64,000 nucleotides of DNA, from the NCBI RefSeq assembly GCF_002078875.1, contig NC_034413.1, forward strand, positions 60,694,433 through 60,758,432. The letters are read 5' to 3'. The notes beneath the pieces were generated by a model. It worked only from the letters and a program-made list of their open reading frames with translations. It had not been told where the DNA came from and did no database searches. Every line of letters starts with the position of its first letter. Positions within the stretch are counted from its first letter, which is position 1. Of the stretch, positions 1-12,702 are shown piece after piece. Both the position numbers and the translations under genes were made by a program. Source of the stretch: Numida meleagris (taxonomy: Eukaryota; Chordata; Aves; Galliformes; Numididae).

Positions 1-2365
1 CCAAGGACATATGGGATGTAGGGATGCTGTTCTTCATACTGGAAAGGTTAGTGAGTGTGCAGATACCGCCTGGACATGTGTTCAGGGTTATCCCAAGAGC
101 AGATGCCTAATGCTGTCTGCTGAAGCCCTGGGGCTGCTTTGCAGTGAATGAAAGAAGAGAGCAGGGATCCATATGTTATTTCATTGGTCAAAGTGGAGAG
201 AACAAATTAAAGTGGCTATTTTAGCACAGTGAGACAGCTGGGCTCTTCTCAAAGCAGCTCCTGAGAAGTCACATCTCCATGCCTGATGAAGGGAAAAGCA
301 TCTGGCCTAGCCACAGCTGGTAGGGCAGAAATGTCTAGACTGGCTGATGTTAAGAAAATCTTTGGATGACTGCTTGGCGAAGACCAGCAGGAAGATGTGA
401 GCTTTAACCTTCCTCCGCACTAAGAAGTACCTTCATGGCATTGCCTTGCACCAGGTAAGAAGGGGCTGTGACTTTTGCAAGAGGGCTTTTTAGGGCTTAG
501 TGGCAATGGGTGTCAAGCGTTGAGCAGAATTTGTTCACTGGTGGTGACTCCGAGCTACCCTCAGCAGAGTGAACCTGGGGTTGCAGGAACACTCTTCAAT
601 TGCCTTTCTGCAAAAGCAAACAGCTATTTAAAGAGCCTGTAGTGATTTTTATGCAGTACAAACATAGTATCTGTATCATTTTATTGTTAAGCCTTGATGA
701 ACTCTGGAAATATCCATCATTCTGCTAGCAAAATGAAATTTAGGAAGCTTAAGCGACCAGAATCCAAACCAATTCCTACATGAGAAGAAAATGGAAAGGT
801 GGGAACGTATGCAGGTTTTTGGATGTTCCTGGGCAATTTCTATGTGGTCCAGAGCTAAAAAAAGTATCATTCTGAGATCAGGAGGTTTTAGTTTGGCAGG
901 CAGCATCTGTCTACCTGTGTCCTGAAATGCTCATATGGATGCAGAGTCAATAAAGGTTGCCAGTGATTGTTCTTTCCTTTTCCAGGTGAAAACTTGGCCC
1001 AAAGATTAAGTGATTTGCTGGCCTTCAGAAAATGTGAAGCAGAGACAGGCGATGAACCCAAGTCACCCGGCATCCTGTTAGATCTTCTCTTACCCAAACT
1101 GCCAGCCTGCCTTGTGGGAAACTCAGCAAGAAACATGGCTAATGAGCCTGCCCAAGTGCCTGGAAGAATGACTCTGCTGCTAAACAGCAAGTAATTCTTT
1201 AGATTTAAGAAATAGCATAACTTGTAAGGAGGAAGTTTACAAAATATGTCATCTGAAGACACTGCCATGTTTAATGCATTTGGTGCCAATGATTTGCTTT
1301 CCCTTGCTATGCTGTTTACAGAGCAGCTGGTGCAGAGCTGTTGAGCTTGCTATTGAAGATGAAAGGCTGGTTGTTTTTCAAAGCCCTTTGTGTTTTTTTA
1401 CTCCTAACTGGAGCTGTCAGTGCAGATGCTTTTTATTTCCTTTATAACTGGAGGTCTGAAGTCCCTTCTCTAAAGATTTCCTCAATTCAAAGGAAGATTT
1501 CTTTTGCTCTCAGTCCCAAAAGACTTGGAGTGTCTTTGCTCTTTTGTTTGGGCTGAAGACTCCACAGGCAATGCCAGTGCCTTCGAAGGCGTGCCGAAAA
1601 CCTTTAACCTCCAGACAGCCAATGTCCCATCTGAAGCTCCTTTGATGGAGGCTTAAGGAATTCGGTTTGTCCTGATTGTTTCTGTGGCTTGGGAGTGAGA
1701 ACACTTCTCTTGAACTATAGATGCAGTGAAAATGTTCTGGTGATTATTAATTGTGTTTACAGTAGCAGATAAAAGATGCAGTTTCCTCCCCTGAAACATT
1801 GTCAGAGAAAAAGAGTTAGGTGCTGTACAAACCTCCACTAAGAAGTGCTTACTGAAGTTGTTTAAAAGCCAAGTAATCAAGCTATGGGAGGTCAAGTAAT
1901 TTACCCAAGATCGTGAAAGGATGATGAGACATAGCTGAGAATTGAAAACAAGGTATTGCTTTCATACCTTAACAACTTAATTTGCCTGTTATGTGCCATC
2001 TCTTGCACACTGAAATAGGCTGAATTACAGGATTTTCTTTCGTATAGTCTGTCAGTTGGTATTTCTGTTACTTTGGTGGAGGAGCTATCTTAGAAATCTG
2101 TCTGATTAGTCATTTTCCCCCGCCCCAAAAATTCCATCCAATGGGTTTCTCTCAGAGCAGATGTAATCGGTCCTCATGGCAGTCTGAAGAGTAGTGCCCA
2201 CGATAGCCATTTAAAGCACATAGCTTTCCCTCCCAGGCTGCACAAACAGAGTTATCTGTCAGTCAGACTGATGCTCCTCAATGGGTACATCACCCAACTG
2301 GAGAGCAGTCTATGCAAATCTGGTAACTAAGCTGTGCCAAAAAGTACTGGATCCTGAGTGTTCAC
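1..2365. other. Non-coding flank, no gene recognised
   Basis: Apart from the L2/MIR-like remnant near 1885-1962, I see nothing identifiable. A 133-codon minus-strand frame (888-1289) and a 75-codon plus-strand frame overlap each other and match no family I know. Their length is unremarkable for this base composition. Confidence 0.6.
1885..1962 (+). repeat. Probable ancient L2/MIR-like tail
   Basis: GGTCAAGTAATTTACCCAAG followed by a GATGATGAGACATAGCTGAG-like block and AATTGAAAACAAGGTA resembles the widespread amniote L2/MIR 3' motif (AGGTTAAGTGACTTGCCCAA, then a 'gctgggaattgaacccagg' block). It is strongly diverged. Recognition is by word order only. Confidence 0.45.
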
Positions 2366-3123
2366 CATAGAATCGTGGAATTAGCTAGGTTGGAAAAGAC
2401 CTACAAGATCATCCAGTCCAACCATCCACCTACCACCAATAACCCCACTAAACCATGTCTCTCAACGCTATATCTAAACGTTTCTTGAACACCTCCAGGG
2501 ACAGTTACTCAACCACCTCCCTGGGCAGCCCATTCCAGAGCCTGACCACTCTTTCAGAAAAGTAGGATTTCCTAATGTCCAGCCTAAATCTCCCCTGGCG
2601 CAACTTGAAGCCATTCCCCCTTGTCCTGTCACTAGTTACAAGAGAGAAGAGGCTGACCCTCAGCTCACTACAACCTCCCTTCAGGTAGTTATAGAGAGCA
2701 ATGAGGTCTCCCCCGAGCCTCCTCTTCTCCAGACTGAACAATCCCAGCTCCCTCAGCCGCTCCTCATCAGGCCTGTGCACCAGACCTCTCACCAGCTTCG
2801 TCACCCTCCTCTGAACACGCTCCAGGGCCTCAATGTCTTTCTTGCAGTGAGGGGCCCAAAACTGGACACAGTACTCGAGATGGGGCCTCACCAGGGCTGA
2901 GTACAGAGGGAGAATGACTTCTCTACTCCTACTGGCAACGCTATTTCTGATACAAGCCAGGATGCCATTGGCCTTCTTGGCCACCTGGGCACTCTGTTGG
3001 CTCATGCTCAGCCGAGCATCGACTAATACCCCTAGGTCCATTTCCTCCACACAACTTTCCAGCCACTCTGCCCCAAGCCTGTAGCGTTGCCTAGGGTTGT
3101 TGCGGCCGAAGTGCAGGACCCGA
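2366..3123 (-). mobile_element. CR1 LINE fragment, 5'-truncated 3' end
   Basis: On the minus strand this reads as the last ~760 bp of a CR1 non-LTR retrotransposon, ending in the CR1 tail (CCAACCTAGCTAATTC and then GATTCTATG). It is very close to the 3' part of the copy at 17445-20457 but in the opposite orientation. It breaks off at about 3123, where similarity to that copy stops (at the GGGTCCTGCAC block). The CR1 family replicates in sauropsids by target-primed reverse transcription, and 5' truncation is the usual state. Confidence 0.95.
2505..3050 (-). pseudogene. CR1 ORF2 C-terminal fragment (end of reverse transcriptase polyprotein)
   Basis: A 181-codon frame is open without stops and carries the C-terminal CR1 ORF2 sequence after the catalytic reverse-transcriptase core. 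Visible landmarks are [40 protein letters not shown] and the end [11 protein letters not shown]. The catalytic motifs are absent because the element is truncated. It is a dead fragment even though the frame is intact, which suggests a fairly recent insertion. Confidence 0.9.
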
Positions 3124-6100
3124 TTTCTCCCATCAATGCATTCAAGTGACTTCTGATTGATGAGGTGCTCTTCAGATAAATGTATTTTTCATCTATGAAT
3201 GTGTTGTCTGTAAGTGATTCATAAAAGTGATTTCAGTTGGTGTTTCCCAGGATGTGCTGTAGTCCCGCTGCTGACATCCCCCTTGCAGACCACATGGTAT
3301 AACTCTGGTGAGGAGCTGCAGCTGAGCTGCTTATGAGTTGTATGGGATAACAAAACAGTAACCCAACTACTGTCACCTTAGCTAAATCAGAGAGTAACAG
3401 TCCCACAGTCTCAGTGTTCACTGTTGGCTAGACAGGGTTTGCTCTCCTCACTGAGCAGCTTGAGCACTGAGCAAAGGGCGAATCAATTCTGAATGTGCTG
3501 AAACCAGTGCAGGAATGCCTCTGGATATATTTCCAGTTTTAATGTTTCCCACTTATCAGAAAGGGACACTGAGAAATCCAAGCAGGTATCTGCTTGTTAG
3601 CGTAAAATGTTTCCTTCCTGCTTCATTTTGTTGTGTGATATTTACATAGCAAACCACTTGCAAAATGCACAGAAGCTTCTTCCTCCTGTGCATCCACACA
3701 TGAGCTACTGCTTTGCTGAGAGTGATTACAGAGATGAAGTTAGAAATACTTTAGCATCAGGCAGACAACACAGCTACCAAAGAAAACTCGTGACCTGCAT
3801 CTTGCATATCAAATGTCGAGAGAACTGTGTAAAGAGGAATTAAAATGGACATGGCTACCATTGAAGGTGACTGCACCTTAGCAGGGAACGTAGTTCTTTC
3901 TCTCCTTACTTGGCCAAAATGCACTATATCATTATAAAAATCAGTCACTAAGCCAGAAAAACTAGCTCTAGTTACATCAGAAGTCTGTACAGAGCTGGAA
4001 AATTAATGTGAGTCTTTAATGTACTAGAACATTACCTATGCTTTGCATTCTCAAGCGCTTTGCTTTCCCTACATGATTCTGTTACCAACTTTGCTGATTT
4101 CTACTTTAAAAAGGTTTTGTTGATTTTTATTTTGCAATTTTTAACCACTTCAAAAAATATCCCTAGTGCACTAAATGTGTCACCTCCTGCTGCAGAACCT
4201 GTTCGGCTTGATAATTAATAGATTGATCACTGCTGGCAATAGGCATACTAGTCAAAATTGTACATAACTGTACTCTATACTAATGCAATAAAAGTGGGTC
4301 TGCTTTTACAGTGGCAATTTTAGTAGCAATCTAAATCAACACCCTGTTGATGATAAGACAAATCTTCCTTTAAACAGAAATGCAGTGCAAGTGAGGTTGT
4401 TAGTATTATGAGCACATTATTGTCTTTACTTTCTGCAATCAGCTTTTATTCATGCTTTTACAATAGGTGTAAATTTTTATATCTCCTTAGGCAAGCAGAA
4501 GAGTGAACTGAACTTCTAGAAAATTACTTAAAATAGGCAATGGTGATAAGAAATAGTCAAGCCCACACAGTGTGGAAAAGGTTAATGGATGGGAGTGCTG
4601 AGTTCTGCAAATGGGCAGCTCTGCTATGCTGGGGCTGGTAGTCAGGCAGCTAGAAAGGAAAGGCTTGACTGGGGAGATGTTTAAAGTGTGGTAGGGTTTT
4701 TTTCTGGATGGATGTGTTGGGGAATTTGGGAGGGCAGAGAGAGAATTTCTGTGGCATGAGGCACTGCTGGTGGGTAAATGGTGTCTGAAAGAAGACTCAC
4801 CTTACATGAAGGTGGAGGACTTGCTCCTGTGACAGGCCTGCCCTTCCTCAGCTGTGCCTTATCCTCATCCCTCTATCTCAGGCTGAGCCATTACCAGGTG
4901 CAGGAGAAGTGAGGGAGAATGGGGAAGTGCCCTTTGTGTAACACAGCGACAGACAGAAGAGTAACTCTGGTAAGCTCAGAGTTTGATGCCCTCAAGCTGT
5001 AACAAAAGCCTAGAGCAGCCAGTTTTATTTTTCATTTCTCTTGACAGTGTTGCTGTAAAAAGTTAAAAGAATTCACTGTGATCTTGCTGCGCTGTAGTCT
5101 AAAGAGCACTTATGGCACAGAAAAGTTTGCTGCTCCAAATGATGCTGTTCACAAGCTGCACTGACTCAGACAAGCAACATGATAGCAGCTCACCCTTAAA
5201 TAGCTTTCAAAGGTAGAGCTGCTGTTTTTCCTGCTTTCTAGGTCTGACCAAGGAGCCGAGGTCAGCCACAGGATGCCCTGCATGCCTCTGTCTGGAGACA
5301 ACAGTTTGCTTTTACGATTGCAGTTGATCTTGGGATTTCTACTTTACTTATGCCAGGAGTGCAATTCCTGTTGGCTCCCAGGAGAATCTGTTCAGCAGAA
5401 CATCCAGTCAGACATGTTAATTATTATTCTTTCTGCTCATTTAATGGCTGAACAGTCCCTTGCCATCCTCTTCCAGAAAAAGACCACCCATAAACCAGTT
5501 TGAATGCTACATGCAATGCATCGCGCCCACCTGACAGCTGTGCTACGTGCATGGCTGCATGCAGGAGCTGAGTCCCTGGGGCTTACCTGTCTTGAACAGG
5601 AGTCGCTGCCTTGTATTTTCCCTGCTGCAGTTTTTCAAACCACCTTCCCATCTGACTGCTCTTTTGTAAACTCTCATGAAAGTTGTTGCAAAGTGCTCTC
5701 ATCACAATTTTTAAGCAAGAGAAGGGAAACGGTGCAGTATGACTGAAGGCACGACACTATATTATTTCAACTCCAGTCCTTTTACTTTTTTCTAATGGTT
5801 AGCAGTATGAGAATAAGTCAGTTTAAGTTGACTGGTCCTTGGGTTGGAGGGCCACGTCACTGTATAGCCATCTCTTGATATTCTGACATCTCAGACAACT
5901 TATATGTCAAGTCTTGTATGTCAGTCCGGAGGATTCCTTGTTAACACAGCCTGGAGTAGTGTAAATTCAGATCCTAGGCAGAAACAACCTCCTTGGCAGC
6001 CAAGAGGGATGGGCTATGACCTGGAAATGATCAGAGAAGGGAGGGGCTGTGTATCTATGGCCTTCCATGTATTGAAGAACAGAGGCAAAACCACCTATCA

Positions 6101-9100
6101 GCTGACATTGTGTCCATTACCATGGTTCTAGAGTGCCTTCAAGGACAAACGCTCCTCAAGGGCATGGCAGAAGCAGAAGTTGCGATGAAGTGAGTTTCTG
6201 TTGCACGATCTGAAGTCAAAGAACATTTATTTCATGAAAATCCCAGGGCTAGCAGTGACCTTTCATACCCTGTGTTTCTCTGAAGCGTGTGGTTGGCTCT
6301 GGCACCATGGAAGCTGGACCTCTGTCTTAATTTTGGCTTTCCTTTGCCTTCCCATTTTTGTCTTGCCTTGGTTCATTGCATGACAGATTTCCTTCCTCCT
6401 TGTTGCCTGCCAGGATAGGGCATGGGCCAAAAATACAGAGAGGAGGATACCATGTGCATGGCCTGCTTTCATAGTCCAGGTACATCTTTGCAGTGCAAGC
6501 CTGTGATCCCAAAGCTCTTTTCTTAGCCTGGAAGCAGGCAGGGAGCCTGTTGCTGACAATGACTCTTTTGACTAAGACAGCACTTTGTGACTTGACCTAC
6601 AGTAAGGTGTTAAGTGAGGGGTCTTGCTGCTGTCCAGCCATCCGTCCAGCCTTTGGTGGAAAAGAGGAACTGGTCACTATGCTAAGTTGTGTTTGGGCAG
6701 ATCTGCCGCCCTTTTCTGGCTTGGACATCAAGACCAGCTACCTCAGGCAACCACCCAATGCATCTGCCACAGCTTTCATTGGTGTGGGCAGTCATCTGTT
6801 CTGCATGAATGGGGCTGAACCAGCATCTGGGACTTCTTCATGCCACTGGGATCTGTTGTGAAGAGAGAGGGGCTGAGCACTCTGACAGCGTGACTGTGGG
6901 GTGGGATTCTGTCATTGTAAGCTATGGCTCTGCCCTGACATGGTGGCTTTTGAGCCAGACTGAGTCAGCCTTCTTCACCACAGTGTCTGACAGAGTCAGA
7001 GTCACAATACCTGTCACAGACACAGATTTTAGTTCCCTGTGGCTTCAGGTTCAGTGTAGGATACTTCCTTGGTGGAGATGTTTGCTCTGGCAGTCAGCAC
7101 GTAGCAAAGGAGGGCTGACTGGATGGAGGTTGTTAGATGGAGCAGGTGGCAGCTCTCCGTCACCCTGTGCTTTGCCTTTCTCTAACAGCAAAATGGACCC
7201 CAGAGCTTGTCCTCCTGTGCTGGCTGGTAAACGAGCCATGTAAACCTGCATCGTCCCTCCCTGGCAGCAGCCTGTGTTGGCAGTGCACTTGCCTCCAGCC
7301 TTAGAAGATCTGAACATAATGATCTTAGAGGCTCAGAGATGCACCCCAGGTTCCCACCTCACCAGCACCTCTGAGATTTTCTAAATCTTTCTGTCTTGAA
7401 GCAAAACAAGCTTTCTGCATTTTGAAATAGTAAAAGATGTGGCTTGAGTCTGTCACAATGTTTTTGAAATGTTTTATGTCAATTGTGACCGTTTAATATG
7501 CGTTCAGAGATTTTAAGACCATAACCTAACTAAAAGCATTGAAACAGTGTGTTTGAATAATTTTGAAATTTTAATACCTCTCTTTTTGCTTATGTGGAGA
7601 CAACCTTCTCAGTTCCTTTCCTCTGCAAGCCCTCAGTTTTCACTGGTCTAAGCGATTCCCTACTTCCTGCTTAAAAAATCAGCCAATATAATCTAAATCT
7701 GCTTGATTCAATTAGAAAGGGCTTTTGCAGAGCTGCAAAGTCCGGGAGTTTATCTCTAAAATGCTAAGTGGAGGCAAAGAGGTCACCTACGGATGTAAAA
7801 TTAACCCCAGAATCAGTTTTTTCTAGTTTTAAACGCTGGCAGTTCTGTCTTTGGTTTGAGTCAGGAAATCACAGTAAGAGGCCTTGTAAAGCACCTAGAA
7901 ATTATTTGATACTGAGACATCAAACAGAGATGCACATCCACGTGTTTCACAGTACCAGTTCACTGGCAATTGGTTCCAAATCTCTACAAGAGGCTTTAAG
8001 AAAGAGTGTGTGCTTGGGATTTACCATCAGCCAAGGCTCCCCTTGCACTGGTTCTTGTGGCTACTAATAACGTGCTAATAATGCGAGACACAAGCGAGCG
8101 AGCCACCCAGCAGCTTAGCACCAGGGTAAATCTGTTTGCTCCTTGCAGGATGTAATGTTTTTTAACTAAGCTTTGCTCCAGTTCTGCATCCCTAGCACAA
8201 AGAACTGGGCCTGCTTGTGTTTTTTTGCAGCCCTGTATGCCAGTTCACAACTTCATACAACACTGAGCAGGATGGTGCCTCCTCCAAGGCTGGCATAACG
8301 TGCATGTATACGTGTTTGCATGTGTTCTGATGTCATAAGATGTCTGTAATTGTTTGAACAACCCTGAGGAGGGTTGCACTGAAGTGCAAAGAAAGCACCC
8401 CTGTCTGAAATCTTTGCCATTACCAGTGATAACCAACCTCACCAATTACTCGATTAAAGCTAAACCCACTTTAAGTCAATACAGTTAATTTAAGAAGCCT
8501 TAGGGATTTTTTAGAGAAGGATCAGCTCCTAATCAATGCAGTGGGAATTACCCCATTTGTTCCAGGGTTGAATTTGCCCCCAGACCTGCAGATGTTGATC
8601 TCGAGAAAGAAAATCAATTGTTTGTTTTTAATAAAGAACTCATTCCTTGGGAGGTGGGGAGGGGACTGAAATAATTTCCCCGGATGGTTTGGAGTTCATT
8701 AGTGCACTGATCAGGGAAAATGTGCAAAAAAAGTGCAGATGAATATTTCGTCTTTAACCTTCGAACCAGTAATTCAGAAAAAAAAGCAATTTCTTCTAAA
8801 TCTGAGTTCCAGGTGACTGCCTTTTATCTGAGCTCCATTAAATTATTCCCCTGCTAAATTCTCATGAAATAGGCTGTTTGCTCCAGCAGCCGTTGACTCC
8901 CTGAGTTTATTTTGCAACCAAAATGTTCTGTTTTCGTATGTAACGATCCATCTTCCACCCTGGTGAAGTAAGGGGCTTGAGGAAGGGGGCTGCACCTGGG
9001 CTGCAGCTTTCCCCACAGAATCCCCTTGTTTCACCCACACAGAGCCCAGCCAGGTGAGCTGGCTCCTGCTTCTCCCCATGGCTGTGCCCAGCACTGGCTA

Positions 9101-12100
9101 TGACAGAGCAGTGTGAGCATCTGGCAGTGGTCCTGCGAAGCCCGGAGGCTGAGGATACTGCCTCATGCTCATTGCCCAGTCCTACAGCCTCATCCTTCCC
9201 ACCTCACTCCCCCTCCTGTGTCTCTGCAAGATCTTCTCTCTTCGGTCTGGGTTATGATTTCTTCCATCCTTGGCTGCCCTGTGTGGTTCTTCCCCAGGGT
9301 TTATTTCTGTGTGGCAGCCACTAGATTCAACATTTCTACTGTCTCCTGTTTATTCTGGACTTGCAGAAGTTTCTTACAGCAGTTTTCTTACACAACTCTT
9401 CTCAAAAATAGAGATTTGTTTATTTTTACTGACTGTGGCCAAAGTAGCAGTTCCAAAATCCCATAGGGATGGAGCACTGGGGGCAGACATGCTGAGCTGG
9501 AGCTGCTCTGTATGCCAAGTGCAGCTGGCTGAAAATAGGTTTGACCTTTTTATAAACTGAAGCGTTGTCCAGCCTTGTTTTCACTGACCTGACATGTTAA
9601 TGTGCAGGAGAACTACCTCAGCATTTCTGAGGTGCTGTTTGCTTGGGGCATGTTTCCTTTTACAGATTTCTTGCTGTGCATGAACTCTGAGGCTGAATGA
9701 ATAATGTATAAATCTTTTTACATTTCTATCTACCATTTTATGGCAAGGCAATCTGAGCACCTGCAGTACCATATTGCTTCTCTTCCTTCCTCTATTTGGT
9801 GACCCGACAGTCATTGGTGCCTGAATTTCTTCCCTTATGTACCTCATGCTCTCTAAGGAGGGCTGCATATCCATAACCCAATGTTTGTGGCTTTGATTCT
9901 AGTTAATAGTCTGTGAAGGACGGTTCACATAGCTTGAACGCACTCAGCCTTTCTAAGTGTATAGAAGACCCTAGAAGCCTGGGATTCCCCGCCATCCTCA
10001 CAGCCACCACCCAAGAAGGAGATTCTTCCAACCAGACCATTTTACTATAGGTTTGGCTGTGCAGACAAAGCAAAGCAGCTCCTTTTGCTTCTCACCAAAC
10101 AGGTGAGAGGGGAGTCAGGATCTCAAGGGACCACATGGCACCATATCAAGACTTCTGAATTGCTCTGCCACAAGCAGCTTGTATGTCTGGCTTATCTCCT
10201 CTAAAATAATCAGTGCACTGTTTGTCAGCCTTATTTAATAACTAACATGACACAGGTGGTTTAGCAACTTGAGCACCGAGGCTGAAATAATTACATTCTC
10301 TGGACTGAACGGAGAGGAAGATGCTGGAGACTTTGGGATGCTTGAGTGCTGTGGGAAAGTTAGTTTGATCCAGCCCAATTCTTTGAGGTGCTTTTCATTC
10401 CCCAACAGGGAATGGAAGATTTAGCCAGCGCCTGTGGAAAAAAAAGGAGGAAACTTTAGGGCTCAGAGAGATAAGGTCTGTATAAGCCTAGCACCAGTAC
10501 AGCTCCTTTTTTAGCTGCTTGTCCTCTCTGTAGACCCACTCATTTCTACAGGATGCCTGCTCTGAAGCACGTACCAGTTGGGAAGAGATCCTATCAATTG
10601 TTCTACACTTACAAAGGCAGCGAGTAGCACAGAAAATACGAAAGACCCCCCTAAGGAAAATGGCTGATGGATTAAATAATGACTCCACAAGAAGCTTTAA
10701 GTTTGCATACAGAAATCAGAGCAGGGAAGCTCACCAGCACCTTTCTCCGGCCAAACCCACAGACGATTAACTGAAAGCCTTCAGGGACAGCAAACAGAAC
10801 AATGTTACTGTGGGGACAAGAGCCTGTTTTGCCATTTGTTCCATGCATGTCAGGGTGGTGTATGAGTGCTGCTGTGGATACAAGAAGCAACCTTGTATTT
10901 GTTCCCTGCATTCACCTCAGAAACGTTTTGAAGTTTAAGCTGTTCCTAGTGCTCATTTTTCATCTTGGACTGCTGCCGTACTCCCATAATGGAAATCCCT
11001 CCATCTGGGGACACTCCACCAGCACGTTTCTTTGATTGCTACAGATATTTCCGTAAGCAACGTGCTTTGACTGCATTTCTGTTCTTTCCACGTTGCCTGG
11101 CTGAGGAGTGCTTAAGCATATGGATGCCGTGAGAGGAATATTTATGGGAGCAGACTACTTTGAGGCAATAATCCAAAATACCCATGAAGTGCTTCAGATT
11201 GAGAGTTGTGCAAATCTGAACTGCGAACCTGTTTCTAAGATGTATGTTCATCCAGATGAAAGACTCTGAAGTCTGTGCTGTAAACCTATGTGTCCCGTCA
11301 TGCCTGCTTAGATTGCAAATCGCTAATGCTGCCAAACTACCTGAAATTATTTGCAGAAATTGCTTAACATATAGTTTTGAAAAACAAATAAAATGAAAGA
11401 AAAAGGGAAAAAAAACAACAAAAGGCAGAATATGAAGAAAAGGCTATTATTTATTTTGAATTAATCACCCATCTCCAGATCTGACAAAATAACTGGGAGG
11501 AGGATGGAGTCTCTTTCTGCTCTATTTTCAGCCAGTGCTGGAAGAAAATGTGCCAGAAATCTCTGCAAACTTGGTTCTGATGAGATTTCCCTCCAGTTTC
11601 ATGAATCAAGTAGGTTTGGATTAACTGTGAATAAGCCCTTGGGCAGAACTAGCAAATCATGGGTTCACTGATCACAAAAAACTTCTGTGCATGATGTCTG
11701 ACCCAACATTCAATAAAGGCGATGAGAAACCTATGGGGGCAGCTTATCCTGTAGCTGCGGAGCCTTTTTGCAGTTTTCTCTACAGCAGCTGGAATCAGCT
11801 CTTCCCAGACAATGGCAGCAGGACTGTGGTGAATCTTGCTTATGTCCATGGGCCCAAGTTATGGGGTTTTGAATCAGGCCTGGAGGCACTGTACATTGCT
11901 GATTTAAAAACAAAACAAAAACTGGTATAGCAAATGAGACTTGGTAAATATCAGGTTCATCTCTTTCTCCTGCTTCTCAGATGCCTTCTTTCCCAGCAGC
12001 AATTAACAAAGATGGATGCCTACTTCTTCCAGGATTGTTCGGCTGTGGGGACAGTTTCAGGGCTGTCCGTAGAGGCTGCTTACACCGTGACATTTTCAAA

Positions 12101-12544
12101 GTTATGCCCCTCTCTCTGTTGATCACCTTCTGAACAGTTTCTGGTGGTGCTTATTGTGAGCTCAAAGGTGTCTGTAATCAACTCTGCAATGATGATCAAG
12201 GAGAGAAGTTTTTAAAGGCTGCCTCTCCTGAAGTATGCTGTACACTTCAAAGGTGACAGACTATGTGAGAGGACCCAAAACAGAGACATTTGAGAGAGCT
12301 TTTAATCCTTATGCCTGTGCCCAGACATACCAGACTTTGGTTCGGGATCTGAGGACTGCTGGCTTAACCATACCTTTCTCACTTGGTGTCCAAGCCAAGA
12401 GCAGTCCATGTTCCTTCCCAATCCAGTGGAAGTTGGAAGCCTTAAAAAAAAACACAATAAAACTCAACAATTTTTATCAGAAACTTTTGCCTCAAAATGA
12501 GTTATCCGGTAGAGTAAGAATAACTGATCTGGTGGAGACTCAGG
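3124..12544. other. Intergenic stretch, no gene recognised
   Basis: About 9.4 kb of unique-looking sequence between CR1 copies. The longest frames are 6493-6861 (122 codons) and 6809-7243 (144 codons), which overlap in different frames and show no domain, signal or compositional bias. No splice-linked set of family-like exons was found. Distal regulatory elements may be present but cannot be told from sequence alone. Confidence 0.6.
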
Positions 12545-12702
12545 CAGGTGGCTGAGTCACCATCCCTGAATGTGTTTAAAAACCGTTTGGATGTGGTGCT
12601 CCGGGAAATGATTTAGCAGTGGGTTGTTAGAGTAGTATGGTTAGGTTGCAGTTGGACTTCATGATCTTTAAGGTCTTTTCCAACCTGAGCAATTCTATGA
12701 TT
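12545..12702 (+). mobile_element. CR1 LINE 3' tail fragment
   Basis: A short segment carries the CR1 3' pattern: a CATCCCTGAATGTGTTTAAA-type block, a GGATGTGGTGCT-type block, then TTGGACTTCATGATCTTTAA, TTTTCCAACCTGAGCAATTC and TATGATTTAT. It is about 160 bp and moderately diverged from the other copies. No coding remnant of note. The left border is approximate. Confidence 0.85.

Noticed and set aside
888..1289. 133-codon minus-strand frame overlapping a 75-codon plus-strand frame
   Set aside because: Neither matches a family I know. Mutual overlap and length fit chance.
3607..3843. 78-codon plus-strand frame with cysteine-rich end
   Set aside because: No signal peptide pattern, homologous family or supporting splice sites. 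Chance length.
6493..7243. Overlapping 122- and 144-codon plus-strand frames
   Set aside because: They overlap in different frames, have no known motif and show no coding-like bias.
12235..12555. 106-codon plus-strand frame
   Set aside because: It runs into the CR1 tail and has no recognisable domain in the unique part.
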